Shown piece by piece: positions 22,912-33,977 of a DNA stretch of 64,000 nt. Position 1 is the stretch's first letter. Each line of letters starts with the position of its first letter. A model generated the notes under the pieces. That model was not told the DNA's origin, did not search any database, and saw only the letters and a program-made list of their open reading frames with translations. The stretch comes from Rhynchonema sp. JSB1_4. Lineage: Eukaryota > Nematoda > Chromadorea > Monhysterida > Xyalidae. The translations under genes were made by a program, and so were the position numbers. The stretch is from assembly GCA_030248065.1 (NCBI GenBank), contig JASAMV010002877.1, positions 89,356-153,355 on the forward strand. The letters are read 5' to 3'.

Positions 22912-24329
22912 CAACTCGTTCCTGAGCATTTGAGTTGCAAGGCATTGAAGTACTGTTAGGTGAACTGGGTAGTCATGTTGCCGAGACAGTGAGACATTGT
23001 ATCTACAAATAAAATTTAGTGACCAATTGTGACAGTAATTGCTTTTGTCAGTAAGTATAATCGGACATACAGTAGGTCGTGGACACCACGATAGGCCTCC
23101 TGCGCGACTTTAATTGACAAGAGTTACTTTTGTGACCTGGTTTGCATCACTTATCAAAAGAAAAAATTCTTTCTCCAGCCCGTTTCGTTAAACGGACAAG
23201 CATATAAAACCACATCAACCTTGCTGGTAACTCTAGCTATGTAAGGTAGCACCTATTCTTGACCGCCATGGTGTCAAAGATAAAGATACAGCAACGTCTT
23301 CGTGCGGCGCCGAGCTTCACGTGTGTGCCCGCTGACGATAATGTGTTAGATACTGAAAGTCTTTGAATTTCGTTGCAAAAATTCACACCAAGTCTTCAGC
23401 AACCCCAAGGCGGCACACGACAAAGCCACAGATGGACTACTAAAACCCCTATGAAAGGCTGTTTACTGGACGGATTTGAAGTGATTTTTTCTCCTTTGAG
23501 TGATTTTTCTCCTTTGAGTGATTTTTTTCTCCTGTGTATAAGGCACAAAGGTCTTCATTAACCTCCTAAAATCTGTGCACACAAGAAAGATAAAGAACAA
23601 TAAACAGATACAAACAGATACAGACGTTTCATTCTCAGAACTTAAGAACGGAGCTATCAGAGCCATCGAAGCTCAAATACGGCGATTCACGCCCAACTGA
23701 CTGAAATGTTGGCGGATTTTGGATTACAGGGATGCTTTGAACCAACGTCCGTTAGGTAATCCTTCCCAATGTCAATGATGTTGCTCGATTAAGTTGTAGT
23801 TGTTCTTTTGCTGTGTTGCCTGCGCAGAACAAGTTTTGATATTATGACCACCCAACGCTCTCCAACGTTGGTGAACAGTCATCTGTGCAAAACTGATCGA
23901 ATAAGCTTTCAATAGCTTCCAGGCGACAGCAGGGGTGTGTTGCTCAAAGTACAATGACACAAAACTGCTGTAGAAACCGCGGGGTAAATGCACCCAGTAG
24001 GTCAGGTGAAGTTCTCGAGACAGCCAACCAAACTCTTGACCGTGAGTTCGGCTTGAAAATCAGTGCAGAACACAAAGTGGACTATCCGATAAACCACACA
24101 AAGAGCGATTCAGCGCGAAATCTGATTAAACGTGGGCGTCACTTGATAATGCGCTACCACCGCGCTGGGGCCTGTGACGCATGCCAAATGACGCTCGGGC
24201 GGTACCATAACATTTGATCGCTTATCCTGCATACTGTACTGCGAACGCATTTACTCATTTGGGTTGTTTACAAAATTGCGAATGCATATTTCCTTGTGAA
24301 TATCTTAGCATCAGGTGGTGAATCATTGC
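22912..24329. other. Region downstream of the receptor, no gene seen
   Basis: A small tandem repeat (ctcctttgagtgattttt, three units) lies at about 23489-23535. I see no protein-coding or RNA gene. The scattered ORFs have no recognisable content. Confidence 0.4.
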
Positions 24330-24333
24330 TTAA

Positions 24334-24876
24334 AGGGTGTGTCTAACGACTCTTAACCCCATGTTTTATGAGGTGCAATCGAAAGATGACCTCGACAGGC
24401 TCGCGTGTGCAAAAAACCGCGTCTTGTAGCTCGCTAAATCGCGAAATCTTGAGGGTTACTTTTCGAATTAAATCAATTTCCGGACACAAAACTCCAGGCG
24501 CTTTTGAGTGGGCGCTACTCACGTTTGGCGTTTTTCTGCTGAAACATTGCATGTTTAAGCGCGGCTCAGCCGCCTATACAATGCACGTAGACGCTCAACA
24601 CACACCGCTCTGGCTGCTGGCTTGACTGTGGACACAATGAATGTTTCATTTAACACATAGAAGCTGGTTTGTGTGTGTTTCGCTTCGTAGCTTTTTTCCG
24701 TCAGCTCAGTCTGAATTTTGTGTCCGGAAATTGATTTTATTCGAAAAGCAACCCTCAAGATTTCGCGATTTAGCGGGTTAGAAGACGCGGTTTTTTTTTG
24801 CACACGGCGGCCTTTCGGGGGCATCTTTCAATTCCGCCCAAAAAAACATGGGGTTAGGAGACGTTAGACACACCCT
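24334..24876. mobile_element. TTAA-flanked foldback, AGGGTGTGTC ends
   Basis: 543 bp with ends AGGGTGTGTCTAACGACTCT and the inverse ...ACGTTAGACACACCCT, exactly flanked by TTAA. The arms stay complementary far inward (for example cgcgaaatcttgagggt / accctcaagatttcgcg). Short ORFs inside are arm artefacts. It is the same TTAA class as 19483-20055 and 27088-28158. Confidence 0.85.
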
Positions 24877-25794
24877 TTAAAACATGCACGCCCAGTTTCT
24901 GAGAAGTCCACCAGCTGTTGATTTTCCACATACGTTTGCATGCAACTTTCTTGCTGGGCTAATTAGCTGCAAAAGTTTCACCAAACAGCAGTTAGCCACA
25001 ACCATGGTCAGCATAAACCCCGAGTGTTGATGTGAAACCCAAGCGTGTGTTTATCGCCACAGTACAGGGCGCCGTGCGCGATATTTGGTCCCAATAACCT
25101 CAATAACAAAAAATCCCACAAATCCCTGTCACACGTCTCAGCCAAGGAAACCTTCAACCGACGCTCAGCACAGTTTTGCTGCGATGTTTGGGCAGTGAGC
25201 TCATCAATAGCCTCAGTGGATGCGTCATAGAGCTGCACCTGACGTATAATGTCATGTCAGCCAACATCACAAACGACTCAATTTTGGTTCCTACCGTAAT
25301 TGACGAGAAGCACCAATGGATCTATGACATAATTGACCATACGGCTACCTACGGCTATCTGGTGACGGGAGCCTTGATGTTTATTGGCAATGTGGCGCTG
25401 TCCTATCCGATTCTCTATCACACAGCGTTGCGTACACGAAAGGAGTACATCGCGCTGGCGGGTGCGTTTGATAAGGCACGACATCAAACTTGATGATCGA
25501 ATCGGGGATCGGTCCAGTTGTAAAGTTGCTAATCATTTTACACAATGGTCGATATCGAACTTGGTGATCGGATGTGATCGGATCGGTCTAAATGGTTACA
25601 TTACATCACTGTGAAGGGATCGCACAATCTTGCACATTGATGACTTGGTAGACCAATCATATCAATATGATTGGGTCATGTCCCCGTAAACTCCACACCC
25701 GGTCTTGTGATTAAGCTTTTTCACTTAATCTTCTTATTTATGTATCATTGAGTTGGTGCCGACGCAAAAAACTGACCTACTGTAGTCCGAGCAT

Positions 25795-26465
25795 ATTGAT
25801 GTGACTATCTTGTCGTCCAAGCACATTGATGTGATGTGACTAGCTTATGTAGTTCCAGCACATTGATGCGACTACCTACCGTAGTCCCAGCACATTGATG
25901 CGACTACCTTCTGTAGTACGAGCGCATTGATATGACTATTGGTCGCACAATGACTTTATAAGAATTGGTCAAATTTTTTTCCTGAATCGCAAAGCAGGCT
26001 AGTGACGGGGCAATGACGTTGCATTGCGCAATCGCACACAAAACACGTAGTAAAGAGAATGTTTCAGACCTGCGGCAACGTGGTTGATCTGCTAGATTTT
26101 TTTCAGCCGAAAATGTTTTGTGAGAATCACAAATAGCACAGTAGTTAAGAGTGACTGAACGTGAAAATCAGGATTGATTTTGATGAATTCTTATATGGTC
26201 ATTGTGCGACCAATACCAACTGTGGCCCGAGCACATTGATGTGACTACCTACCGTAGCCCCGGAACATTGATGTGACTACCTACCGTAGTCCCAGCACTT
26301 TGATGTGACTACCTTCTGTAGTCCGAGTAGATTGATGGGACTGCAAACTGTAGTACGAGCACACTGATGTGACTACCTACTGTAGTCCGAGCACATTGAT
26401 GTGACTACCTTCTGTAGTCCGAGCACATTGATGTGATGTGACTACCTACTGTTTTCCTAGCACAT
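25795..26465 (+). repeat. 32-34 bp minisatellite, split by a MITE
   Basis: About five units at 25795-25938 and about eight at 26214-26465, with consensus core GTCCGAGCACATTGATGTGA followed by ctacctactgta. The TTGGTCGCAC MITE at 25939-26213 interrupts the array. It lies in intron 1 of the broken receptor and has no counterpart in the intact copy. Confidence 0.85.
25939..26213. mobile_element. TTGGTCGCAC MITE, copy 3
   Basis: 275 bp between TA dinucleotides, very close in sequence to the copy at 63680-63958 (shared cacgtagtaaagagaatg), so both are young. It is inserted in a minisatellite. Confidence 0.9.
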
Positions 26466-27087
26466 TGATGTGAGCTGACTCGACCCGATCACATGAGATT
26501 ACTAAGTTTGATATCGACCAATATACATAACAGCAAAATGTGCAGGTCTGGCTGTGGCCGATGCCTTTAACGGTCTGGCCTACTTCACGGCTATCGTCTG
26601 GCGTGTGCCCTGGAAAATGCTTCACGGTTCGGAAAATAATGTGGTAGGTTTGATTTGACAATTGGCCAGAGGTGTTTGCACTGTCAAGGCCTGGCGTCTC
26701 GCCAATCTGTGAAAACAGCAAATGGCATAACTCACGGCTGTCACACCTTCATTCACGTGGATACCGTGTGACCTATCTACGTTTCATTTTTGTGCGATGT
26801 AGCTCGGATTAACTTCGTTCGGTTGTGCCCTGATGCCGTTCAACCTTCTTTGGGGTGCGTTCTACCCATCAGCTGGATTGATGTTGTGCGTGACAAGTTT
26901 GGATCGACTGCTGGTCACCGTGACCACAATGTGGTAAGGGCGACCTTACGTAAAAGTAGGAAATAGTAAATTTACGTGTTAAATAACAAAATCTCCCGTT
27001 TGCTGACATATGCTATCAGGGTGCTTTCCAACGATGGATAACACGATGCTTTGCTACCCTTCCTTTGGTTATGTCCCGAGCCTTTAA

Positions 27088-28158
27088 AGCTGCTGGTCAA
27101 CAACCCATCGACCTCGCTTAATCTTGGGGGCAGTGCACATTAAGAAAGGTGGAATATCGTGTTACTCGGCCCTGACTTGCAGAGTCGATTTGTTGCTGCC
27201 TGATGTTTCACGGCCAGGTTTAAGTTTGCCCGTTAGTGAAATAGTGCAAAAAATATGCCGGCTTCCCATGGAAAGCACAATTCGCTTCAACGTTTCAGAA
27301 TTTTAGAATATCAAGCACCAACATTTACTTCATCAATATAATATACAGCCTTGCGGGAAACAGCTTGTATCCTGAAGGAGAAGACATTTAGTTCCAAAAA
27401 CCTGGTGTTTTTTGGTTACCGTTTTCTTCGCCGATAATTTTAAGCACCTGTGATTGGCCAGCAAATGTGTCGATCGGATAAAAAAATTCCCTAACTATTG
27501 GGTACATAACCTGTGCTTTTGAGTTCACTGCACCAAACACAGCTAACACAATAATTCGGACAACATGCGCAAGTCGGTCATTATGGGCGTCCGCGACTCT
27601 AAAAAAGACAAAACATTTTTGAGTGCAGGAATCTGCACGTTGTTTTTGAGCGCGCGCGCTGATAATGACCGACTTGCGCGTGTTATCCGAATTATTGTAT
27701 TAGCTGCGTTTGATGCAGTGAACTGAAAAGCACAGGTTATGTACACAACAATTAGAGATTTTTTGTGTCTGATCCACACATTTGTTGGTTAATCACAGAT
27801 GCTTAAAATTATCGACGAAGAAAATGGTGATCAAAAAACACCAGGTTTTTGGAACTAAATGTCTTCTCCTTCAGGATGCAAACAGTTTCCTGCAAAGCTG
27901 TATATCATACTGATGAACTAAATGCTGGTGCTTAATATTCTGAAATTATTAAACGTTGCCGTGAACTGTCCTTTCCACGGAAACCCGGCATAATTTTTGC
28001 ATTTTTTTACTGTGGGGCAAACTTCAACCCGGCCGTGAAACATCAGGAAGCAACCAATCGACTCCCCAAATCAGGGTCGAGTAACACGATATTCCACCTT
28101 TGTTTATGTGCACTGCCCCCAAGATTAAACGAAGTCGATGGGTTGTTGACCAGCACCT
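27088..28158. mobile_element. 1.07-kb TTAA-flanked foldback
   Basis: The ends AGCTGCTGGTCAACAACCCA and TGGGTTGTTGACCAGCACCT are inverted and flanked by TTAA. The arms extend several hundred bases inward (gggggcagtgcac / gtgcactgccccc; ccaccttt; the cgcgcgcgct core near 27655). It sits in intron 3 of the broken receptor. Both arms contain the motif TGAAACATCAGG. Confidence 0.85.
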
Positions 28159-28499
28159 TTAAGCGCAGGCTTACGACAATATAGCATGCTCACTGACGTG
28201 CAACGACATTACGTATCTGTACCAAAGCTCAGGTAGAATAAAAAGTGGGGCTTAAACGCTAAGTGCACGTACATAAGTTGCCAACAGTTTTTAGGTACAT
28301 CAACAAGAGCCCAACGGTGATTTATGTATTGGTCGGTGTCGTCTACGCGCACAGTTTTGGCTACGAGCTGGCCTCAATTTTCACAGCGTCTGTAATTAGC
28401 GACAGAGATTATGTTTTTTTGCTCATTTTAATTTTTATATGATACTGTAACTCAATTAACACTTCTGGCCGCTACGTGGCATCCCTGTCCAGCATAATA

Positions 28500-28990
28500 T
28501 TTCCGTTCAGATATCCGAAACCCCCCGAAGGCCCCCTTTTCACCCACCTTTTGTATCAGGACGGGCAGGTGCGGTAGGCCTTTGGGTTCCCCATTTCCCA
28601 GACCTTATACAAACTGTGCAATAGCTAATCAATGTCTTACTTTTCCCCGCCGGGGCCCTCCCCCTTCCGCCTCGGTGTTCTCGAAGGCTCACGTCGCATC
28701 CTTTTATTTTCTTCCTTGTTCTCTTTCTCTCGCTTCCTTCTCTCCAACAGGACGCACTCCGTCGGCCTCTTTTTCTTTTATAAAAAATAAAAGAAAATAT
28801 TCACAAACAAGGCCACGCAAACCACGCTCCCTCCCAAAATCCTCGGTTCCCCATCCTCTTCGGACGCGGAACCTTCCCTCTTTCCCTTCCGCTCTCCCCG
28901 GAAAAAACACTCCCCGGGGCCCATTCAAAAAAAGACCGGGAAATATCCGTTGTTCCCCCCCCGAAAAGCCGAGCTCCAAAGACCGCCTTT
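28500..28990 (+). other. C/T-skewed, degenerate stretch in the broken receptor
   Basis: Aligned against the intact copy (21430-21800), landmarks survive in order (ttcagata, gaaggcccc, tatcag, ggtgttctc/agtgttctc, aaaataa, catcaggtgg), but most of the sequence between them is changed toward C and T and small indels abound. The sequence just outside, such as aaactgcagaaggacatgac, is unchanged. This abrupt boundary is more like local base-call or consensus error, or a hypermutated tract, than ordinary decay. Confidence 0.55.
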
Positions 28991-29313
28991 TCCATCAGGT
29001 GGCTCAAAGCTCCGGTCGGGTATAACGGCGCAAGCAGCGAAACTGCAGAAGGACATGACAATTCGAATGGTCTGGAGCACGTTGGCAACATTGGTGAGTA
29101 TGGGCGCACGAAACATTACAAGTAGAGTTAAGCAGCCACTTTTCAACGCTGTTGAGCGCGAACACGCACGAACAGTAGCACGTGAGAGGCGTTGTGCACA
29201 TACGAGATGCAGCAGGTGCCGAGCTCCAGGTAAGAAGCTGAGAACACACGTTAAAAGTCGTCGTGAGATTGAAAGCGACATATTTAATTGCTAAATGATA
29301 AAATATACCTTTA

Positions 29314-29869
29314 ACAAGAAAGAAAAATGCCCCAAGGGGCATAAAAGAAATATGGTTCCCTGGCTGACTGGCATAAAAGAACGATACTAGCTTGCACGAC
29401 TTTGCTGATGTTTCATTAGGCACTGGAATAAACGTAAGTGTGTTCTGAGCTGTTTGATACCGAACAGTAGACATTGAACCATATTCCCGGCGCGTGCTGT
29501 CTTGCCACCAGAGACACAGGGCACGGAGATATTGAAAGATTGCAATATTCTCTTTACTCCTCTCCTTGTTGAACCATCGTGCGCAACCGAAGACTGCACA
29601 GTTACCGTCGTGAGGTTGAAAAGAAGAAACAGTTGCCTGGGTTTGCACGAAAGTTTCGATATCGGCTGGGCGTTGGTTGAAAAGAGTTCGCGCCGGGAAT
29701 ATGGTTCAATGTCTACTGTTCGGTATCAAACAGCTCAGAACACACTTACGTTTATTCCAGTGCCTAATGAAACATCAGCAAAGTCGTGCAAGCTAGTATC
29801 GTTCTTTTATGCCAGTCAGCCAGGGAACCATATTTCTTTTATGCCCCTTGGGGCATTTTTCTTTCTTGT
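29314..29869. repeat. Perfect 181-bp inverted repeat
   Basis: Arms 29314-29494 and 29689-29869 are identical in inverted orientation over 181 bp as far as I can read, around a 194-bp spacer. The arms begin acaagaaagaaaaatgcccc and contain a small inner hairpin (gccccaaggggc). I could not identify a clear target duplication. It may be a young foldback transposon or an assembly-made palindrome. Confidence 0.8.
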
Positions 29870-31931
29870 GTCGTTCTTTTATATCGCGCAAGCGTCAAAC
29901 AGAGAACCCGGATAAATCAGGCACAGAAAGTTTTCAGTTCCGGCAAGCAATGGTTCTAACTAAGAAAATGTCGACCATCAGACTTTTCTCAAGTAATCAA
30001 CGCACATGAGCGCAATGAGGTGTGGGGGTCAGTTTAAGGATGCTGTACTTTTTGGCAGGATATATGAATCGGTGGTTATCGTGACATAAGGCCAATTTTG
30101 TGTTTCGATTTCACTATGGGGTTCTAACAGTGGAGACACGCTTGTGTCTGCGTCTTCACCCACCACTGAAACAAAACTAACGCAGTGCCCCACGCGCATG
30201 TCTATGCTTTTGAGGAACATGGTAACTTGTCAAGTTATTTATTTTTTTTTAATTTACCGCCAGGTATGTATTTGACACCCTAGGTACCATCATTTATAGC
30301 GCACTGAATGCGCATCGTCTCAGAGAATGGCACTTGTTGGTTTAGTACCAAGCAAAGCTGTGCAATGAACTTCCATGCCCCCTGTCCCTCCAGCTTCAGC
30401 AATGAAATGAGTGTCAAACATCAGTCTCCAGATTGCTTTGTTGGCGGCCATCGCATCTGATCTTCGATTCAATGTCACGTAAAAATTACCATCTTCCATC
30501 AAAAGTCAAATTATAAAATGCGGAAATGCTTCGAATATTAGAGAGCAACAGCAATTTTAATTAGGAAGTTGATACCTTGTGCGTATTTTATCATGAATGA
30601 CATCACAGCGCATAAACTTCGAACCGCACCTGTGCTTAATAATTAATCTCAAATAAAAACACGAAAAAACTGAAAAATGTTATCCAGAATTCATTAAAAG
30701 TTTGTAAAAATACAACAAAGTTGGCTGCGCGCGTGAATGTTTGAACCCGCGGCCTTTCATATTCAGTGCTGCGCGTTATACCGCTCGGACATCGCTTCGC
30801 CAATCTCCTTCACAAGCTTTACTACATATGTAACTACGCGTGCATTGCTGCATTGCCTGTTGTGCTTGCTGCCTGTGTGTGTGTGCTGGCTGCCTGCCTG
30901 CCTGTGTGTGTGTGTGCTGGCTGGCTGGCTGTGTGTTGTGTTTAATACATTGTGCGCTTTATGAATCAGGCAACTACGTAGCGTGCACTAATGCATTATT
31001 GTGTGTGTCTGAGCGTCCATTATGGCTCTTTTTGAGCTGAAAAACATTTAACGAATTGGAATTAATATATTTTTGACGTAACAAAAATTAAAAACACATA
31101 TAACCGCTGATTTTGGCTTTAGAACAACACATTCTGTACAAAAAGTCATGGTCTGGAACCGTTCATACTAAAAGTTACGAACTCGGCGATAGCACCACCG
31201 TGTTTCTCGAGTACGAAAACCACATAAACAACTTTAATAGTTCTGGTAACCCAACTTTTCGGCGAAATTTTACTTCGGGAAGCACACTTTACATACAAAA
31301 TGTCGTGGTCATGGTCTGGAACCGGTCTCAGTCGTGGAGTTACGAAGTCGGCGATAGCACCATCGTGTTTCTCGTGTGCGAAAACCCTATATGCGATATT
31401 AACATTTTTGGTGTTCAGTAACGTCTGGGCCCTGACTAGTTTTTTGTGGAAAAAAAAAGGAGAAGAACGTTTTTACAAAAATGACAACTGTATCTTGCCC
31501 GCGATTGCGCGTGTGGGCACACAGCGGGATGAAATTTTGTGTGGCCATTTTGGGGCACGGTATATAGATTGTGTGCAAGTTTGAGCTCATTCGGCTGAGT
31601 ATTGTTGAAATAGCGCACGATCAAAATTTTCAGAAAGCGCACTATAGGGAATGAACCATATGTCGCTTAGCATTACCATGCTAGCTCCGATAAAGATTTA
31701 AGAAAAACCAAACCAAACCCACCCACCACAACCCCACAAACCAAAAACCATCTTTATACTGTTCTCCTGTTCTTGGATCAAAGCAATGGCGCAGGTGTTT
31801 ATCAACGTGGCAAAACAACAATGAGACCATACACATCTATAAAAAATATCTTGGCCAATTGTAACAGTAAATGCCTTGTCAGCAAAGTGTAATTGTAGGG
31901 CATGGCAATGGCACCTGGCCGCGCAGGACTA
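29870..31931. other. Intergenic sequence with microsatellite, no gene
   Basis: A compound gtgtgtg/ctgcctgcctg/ctggctgg microsatellite lies at about 30874-30935. Two direct copies of a 60-bp block (catggtctggaaccg...ggcgatagcaccacc) occur near 31150 and 31310. No coding gene is recognised. Confidence 0.45.
30730..30802 (-). other. tRNA-like or SINE-head remnant
   Basis: On the minus strand the sequence reads gatgtccgagcggtataacg, then gcgcagcactgaatatgaaa, then ggccgcgggttcaaac. The first part resembles a tRNA D-arm / Pol III A box and the last a B box (GGTTCAAAC), spaced as in tRNA-Ser or tRNA-Leu genes. The acceptor and T stems do not close, so it is a degenerate tRNA or tRNA-derived repeat, not a working gene. 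Confidence 0.4.
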
Positions 31932-32131
31932 CTCGCTGGGAAATAGTAACGCCAAATCACACATTTTGTGTGATTATTCACACAGAAATAGACCTTTCAG
32001 GAAACAGGTAGAATTGTGTGTGAATTTTCACACATTTCCTGTGTGATTTATATCCTTAACCACAATAGCGGATTTGTGTGATTGTTCACACACCACTGTG
32101 TGATTAAACACACTTTATTGTGCATTGTGGT

Positions 32132-32512
32132 CAGTGTAGTTCCTGGGGGGGAGGGGGGGTCCCCCCCTAAGGTACACTAACCGCCGCGACCAAGGTACAC
32201 TAGTACACTAACCGCCGCGCCAGGTACACTAACCGCCTCAATTTTTGCCTAAAATTGGCATTTTTAGGCCTAAAATGGGCATTTTTAGGCCTAAAATGAG
32301 TGATTTTTAGGTCAATGATGTCAAAAGTCGCCAATATACCCTTTTTATGAAGAATTTTTTCCAAAAAGGGGCAAAAAATCGGTCAAATTTTCTACCCCAA
32401 AAAGTGACTTTTTCCTGGATTTGGGTCTTCCCCCCCAGGGAGGTACACTAACCGCCGCACGGAAAAAAGGGGTAGGTACACTAACCGCCGCGCCGGACCA
32501 GGAACTACACTG
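32132..32512. mobile_element. Nested hAT-type MITE with iterated GGTACACTAACCGCC
   Basis: 381 bp with perfect 15-bp ends CAGTGTAGTTCCTGG / CCAGGAACTACACTG and the exact 8-bp target duplication ATTGTGGT. Five copies of the direct repeat GGTACACTAACCGCC lie inside, three near the left end and two near the right, a pattern typical of subterminal transposase-binding sites. A ggggggg/ccccccc hairpin follows the left end. Confidence 0.9.
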
Positions 32513-33155
32513 ATTGTGGTCCTTGTTTCTGTGTGATTATCAACGTTCTTATTCAGGCAATGAAAGTAGTTTTTTGCGTTTGTCAGCCAACATAATGAAA
32601 TACAGATTACAAAGAGCATCGATAGACCGCAATGTGTTCATGAAACGCAGAGATAAAAGTATAAAAATGTATCCGAACAGACTGTTCCTCAAAGAAATTA
32701 AAAAAGCAACTTGCATTTTAGACAAATGTGTGAAAAGACTTGACAAAAAGTACCTCATGCAAAAGCATATCCATCGGGCATAAAACACCGAAACTTGCAA
32801 GCATAGGAATTTCGAAAACACAAGATTTGAACAACGAAATTCATTCATCTATACTTCGAGAAAAATGAGCTAGACTTCAAGTAATGTAAAACAGACCAGA
32901 TCACATAAACGTAATAGAAATAGATTGTGTGTCAACTTGAGCCACAGGCGTCATGATACGCAAGGTTACAGACCACGATGCACTTTGTGCATCTTACACT
33001 CTAAACCTGGGTGCGTAAAATAATCTTCTGGAGCTGAAGTGCACGGCGGTCTGCTGATACATTGTACGGCCACGTTGAGAAATTCAACAGCATAAAATTC
33101 TCGAGAACCAGAACACACACCACACCAGAACAAATGGTAGGTGGCCAGCAAATAT

Positions 33156-33331
33156 AGGCAAACTACGCTAACACGAGCCCGATTTCGCAGGTGGTGTAGT
33201 TACAAAACGCAAAGAAAGAGAAATCCTCATGCACCACGTGTAACATTTCCCAAATCAGCAGCCACGTATGAATGTTTCACCAATCCGCCACCTCCATCCG
33301 AAATCGGGCTCGTGTTGGCGTAGTGTTACTA
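33156..33331. mobile_element. Foldback MITE, GGCAAACTACGCTAACACGA type, copy 1
   Basis: The left arm gctaacacgagcccgatttc is inverted at the right as gaaatcgggctcgtgttggc. A second copy at 55818-56007 shares the interior (cacgtgtaacatttcccaaa / aacgtgtgacatttcccaaa, then tcagcagccacgtatgaa). Limits are approximate on the right. Confidence 0.7.
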
Positions 33332-33977
33332 TACATGACACCTTCACCCATTGAAGCACATTCACCCGACTTTCTTAGGAATTCGATGTTTTTCATGTTG
33401 ACGCAGACGAATAGGTCCCTGATTTGCTAATACGGGCTCCCTGACGGCGTTGCAGCCAACAGCAGTGGTTGTGACTTGGTCATGTCTGCTTTGACATCTT
33501 CGATAACTAGATTGATGTGCGAGTCCAACTGGAATAAAATATGTGCATAAAAACTTTGTTTTGCGGCAGATTCAAATGAAAATCAAAAAACTCTCAAAAT
33601 CATGTTCTTATGCAAACCTTGAAAAAGTGAGCCAAATATAATGAAATCTCCATTGGACCAATGCGTTGCGTCACTGTGGCACCAGAAAATAGCAGCAGAA
33701 AATGAAACACAATATTGATTAAACTTTCTTTTATCCTCGTATTATGAACGTAAATTCATCGTTCACGCTTCAAATAATCGTGATTTTTTATCGGTGAAAC
33801 ATTTGTGAAGTGTAAACAATCTTTGCACAATTATGTGTGAATTTCACACATTATTGTGTGTTTTTTCTGGAACGACACAGTTTTTGTGTACATCATAACA
33901 GAAATAACACAAATGTGTGTCTTTTGCAATTCACACAAAAATGTGTGATCGCGATTCACACATTATTTCCCAGCGAG

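Larger units (their letters stand above)
25254..29095 (+). pseudogene. Second, broken copy of the 7TM receptor
   Basis: Four exons match the first receptor in length and phase: 25254-25461, 26546-26643, 26803-26933 and 28295-28387. They encode close variants (GYLVTGALMFIGNVAL, LAVADAFNGLAYFTAIVWR, SLDRLLV, YINKSPTVIYVLVGVVYAHS). The exon 5 equivalent (from 28511) is scrambled, has lost the loop-2 cysteine and ends in a stop. Exon 6 is unreadable within a C/T-skewed stretch. The exon 7 equivalent (about 29001-29095) is well conserved in sequence but has lost a base and frameshifts. No counterparts of exons 8 and 9 are seen. A truncated pseudogene is the simplest reading, but a bad assembly patch between 28.5 and 29.0 kb could make a functional gene look broken. 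Confidence 0.75.
31932..33977. mobile_element. 2-kb TA-flanked element with TGTGTGA/TCACACA termini
   Basis: Inverted ends CTCGCTGGGAAATA (31932) and TATTTCCCAGCGAG (33977), flanked by TA. Both ends carry many copies of tgtgtga / tcacaca in both orientations (31958-32112 and 33825-33963), which would form interlocking hairpins or serve as transposase sites. No transposase is recognisable; a 89-codon basic ORF at 32514-32783 is unassigned. A hAT-type element is nested at 32132-32512 and a foldback at 33156-33331. Confidence 0.75.

Noticed and set aside
25795..26465. CRISPR-like appearance of regularly spaced repeats
   Set aside because: Units are directly tandem with no spacers, in a eukaryotic intron, and broken by a MITE.
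28582..29025. 147-codon proline/serine-rich ORF
   Set aside because: It lies in the C/T-skewed corrupted copy of the receptor; the open frame reflects skewed base composition.
29004..29915. 214- and 137-codon ORFs sharing the same peptide
   Set aside because: They read the two arms of the perfect inverted repeat and duplicate each other for that reason.
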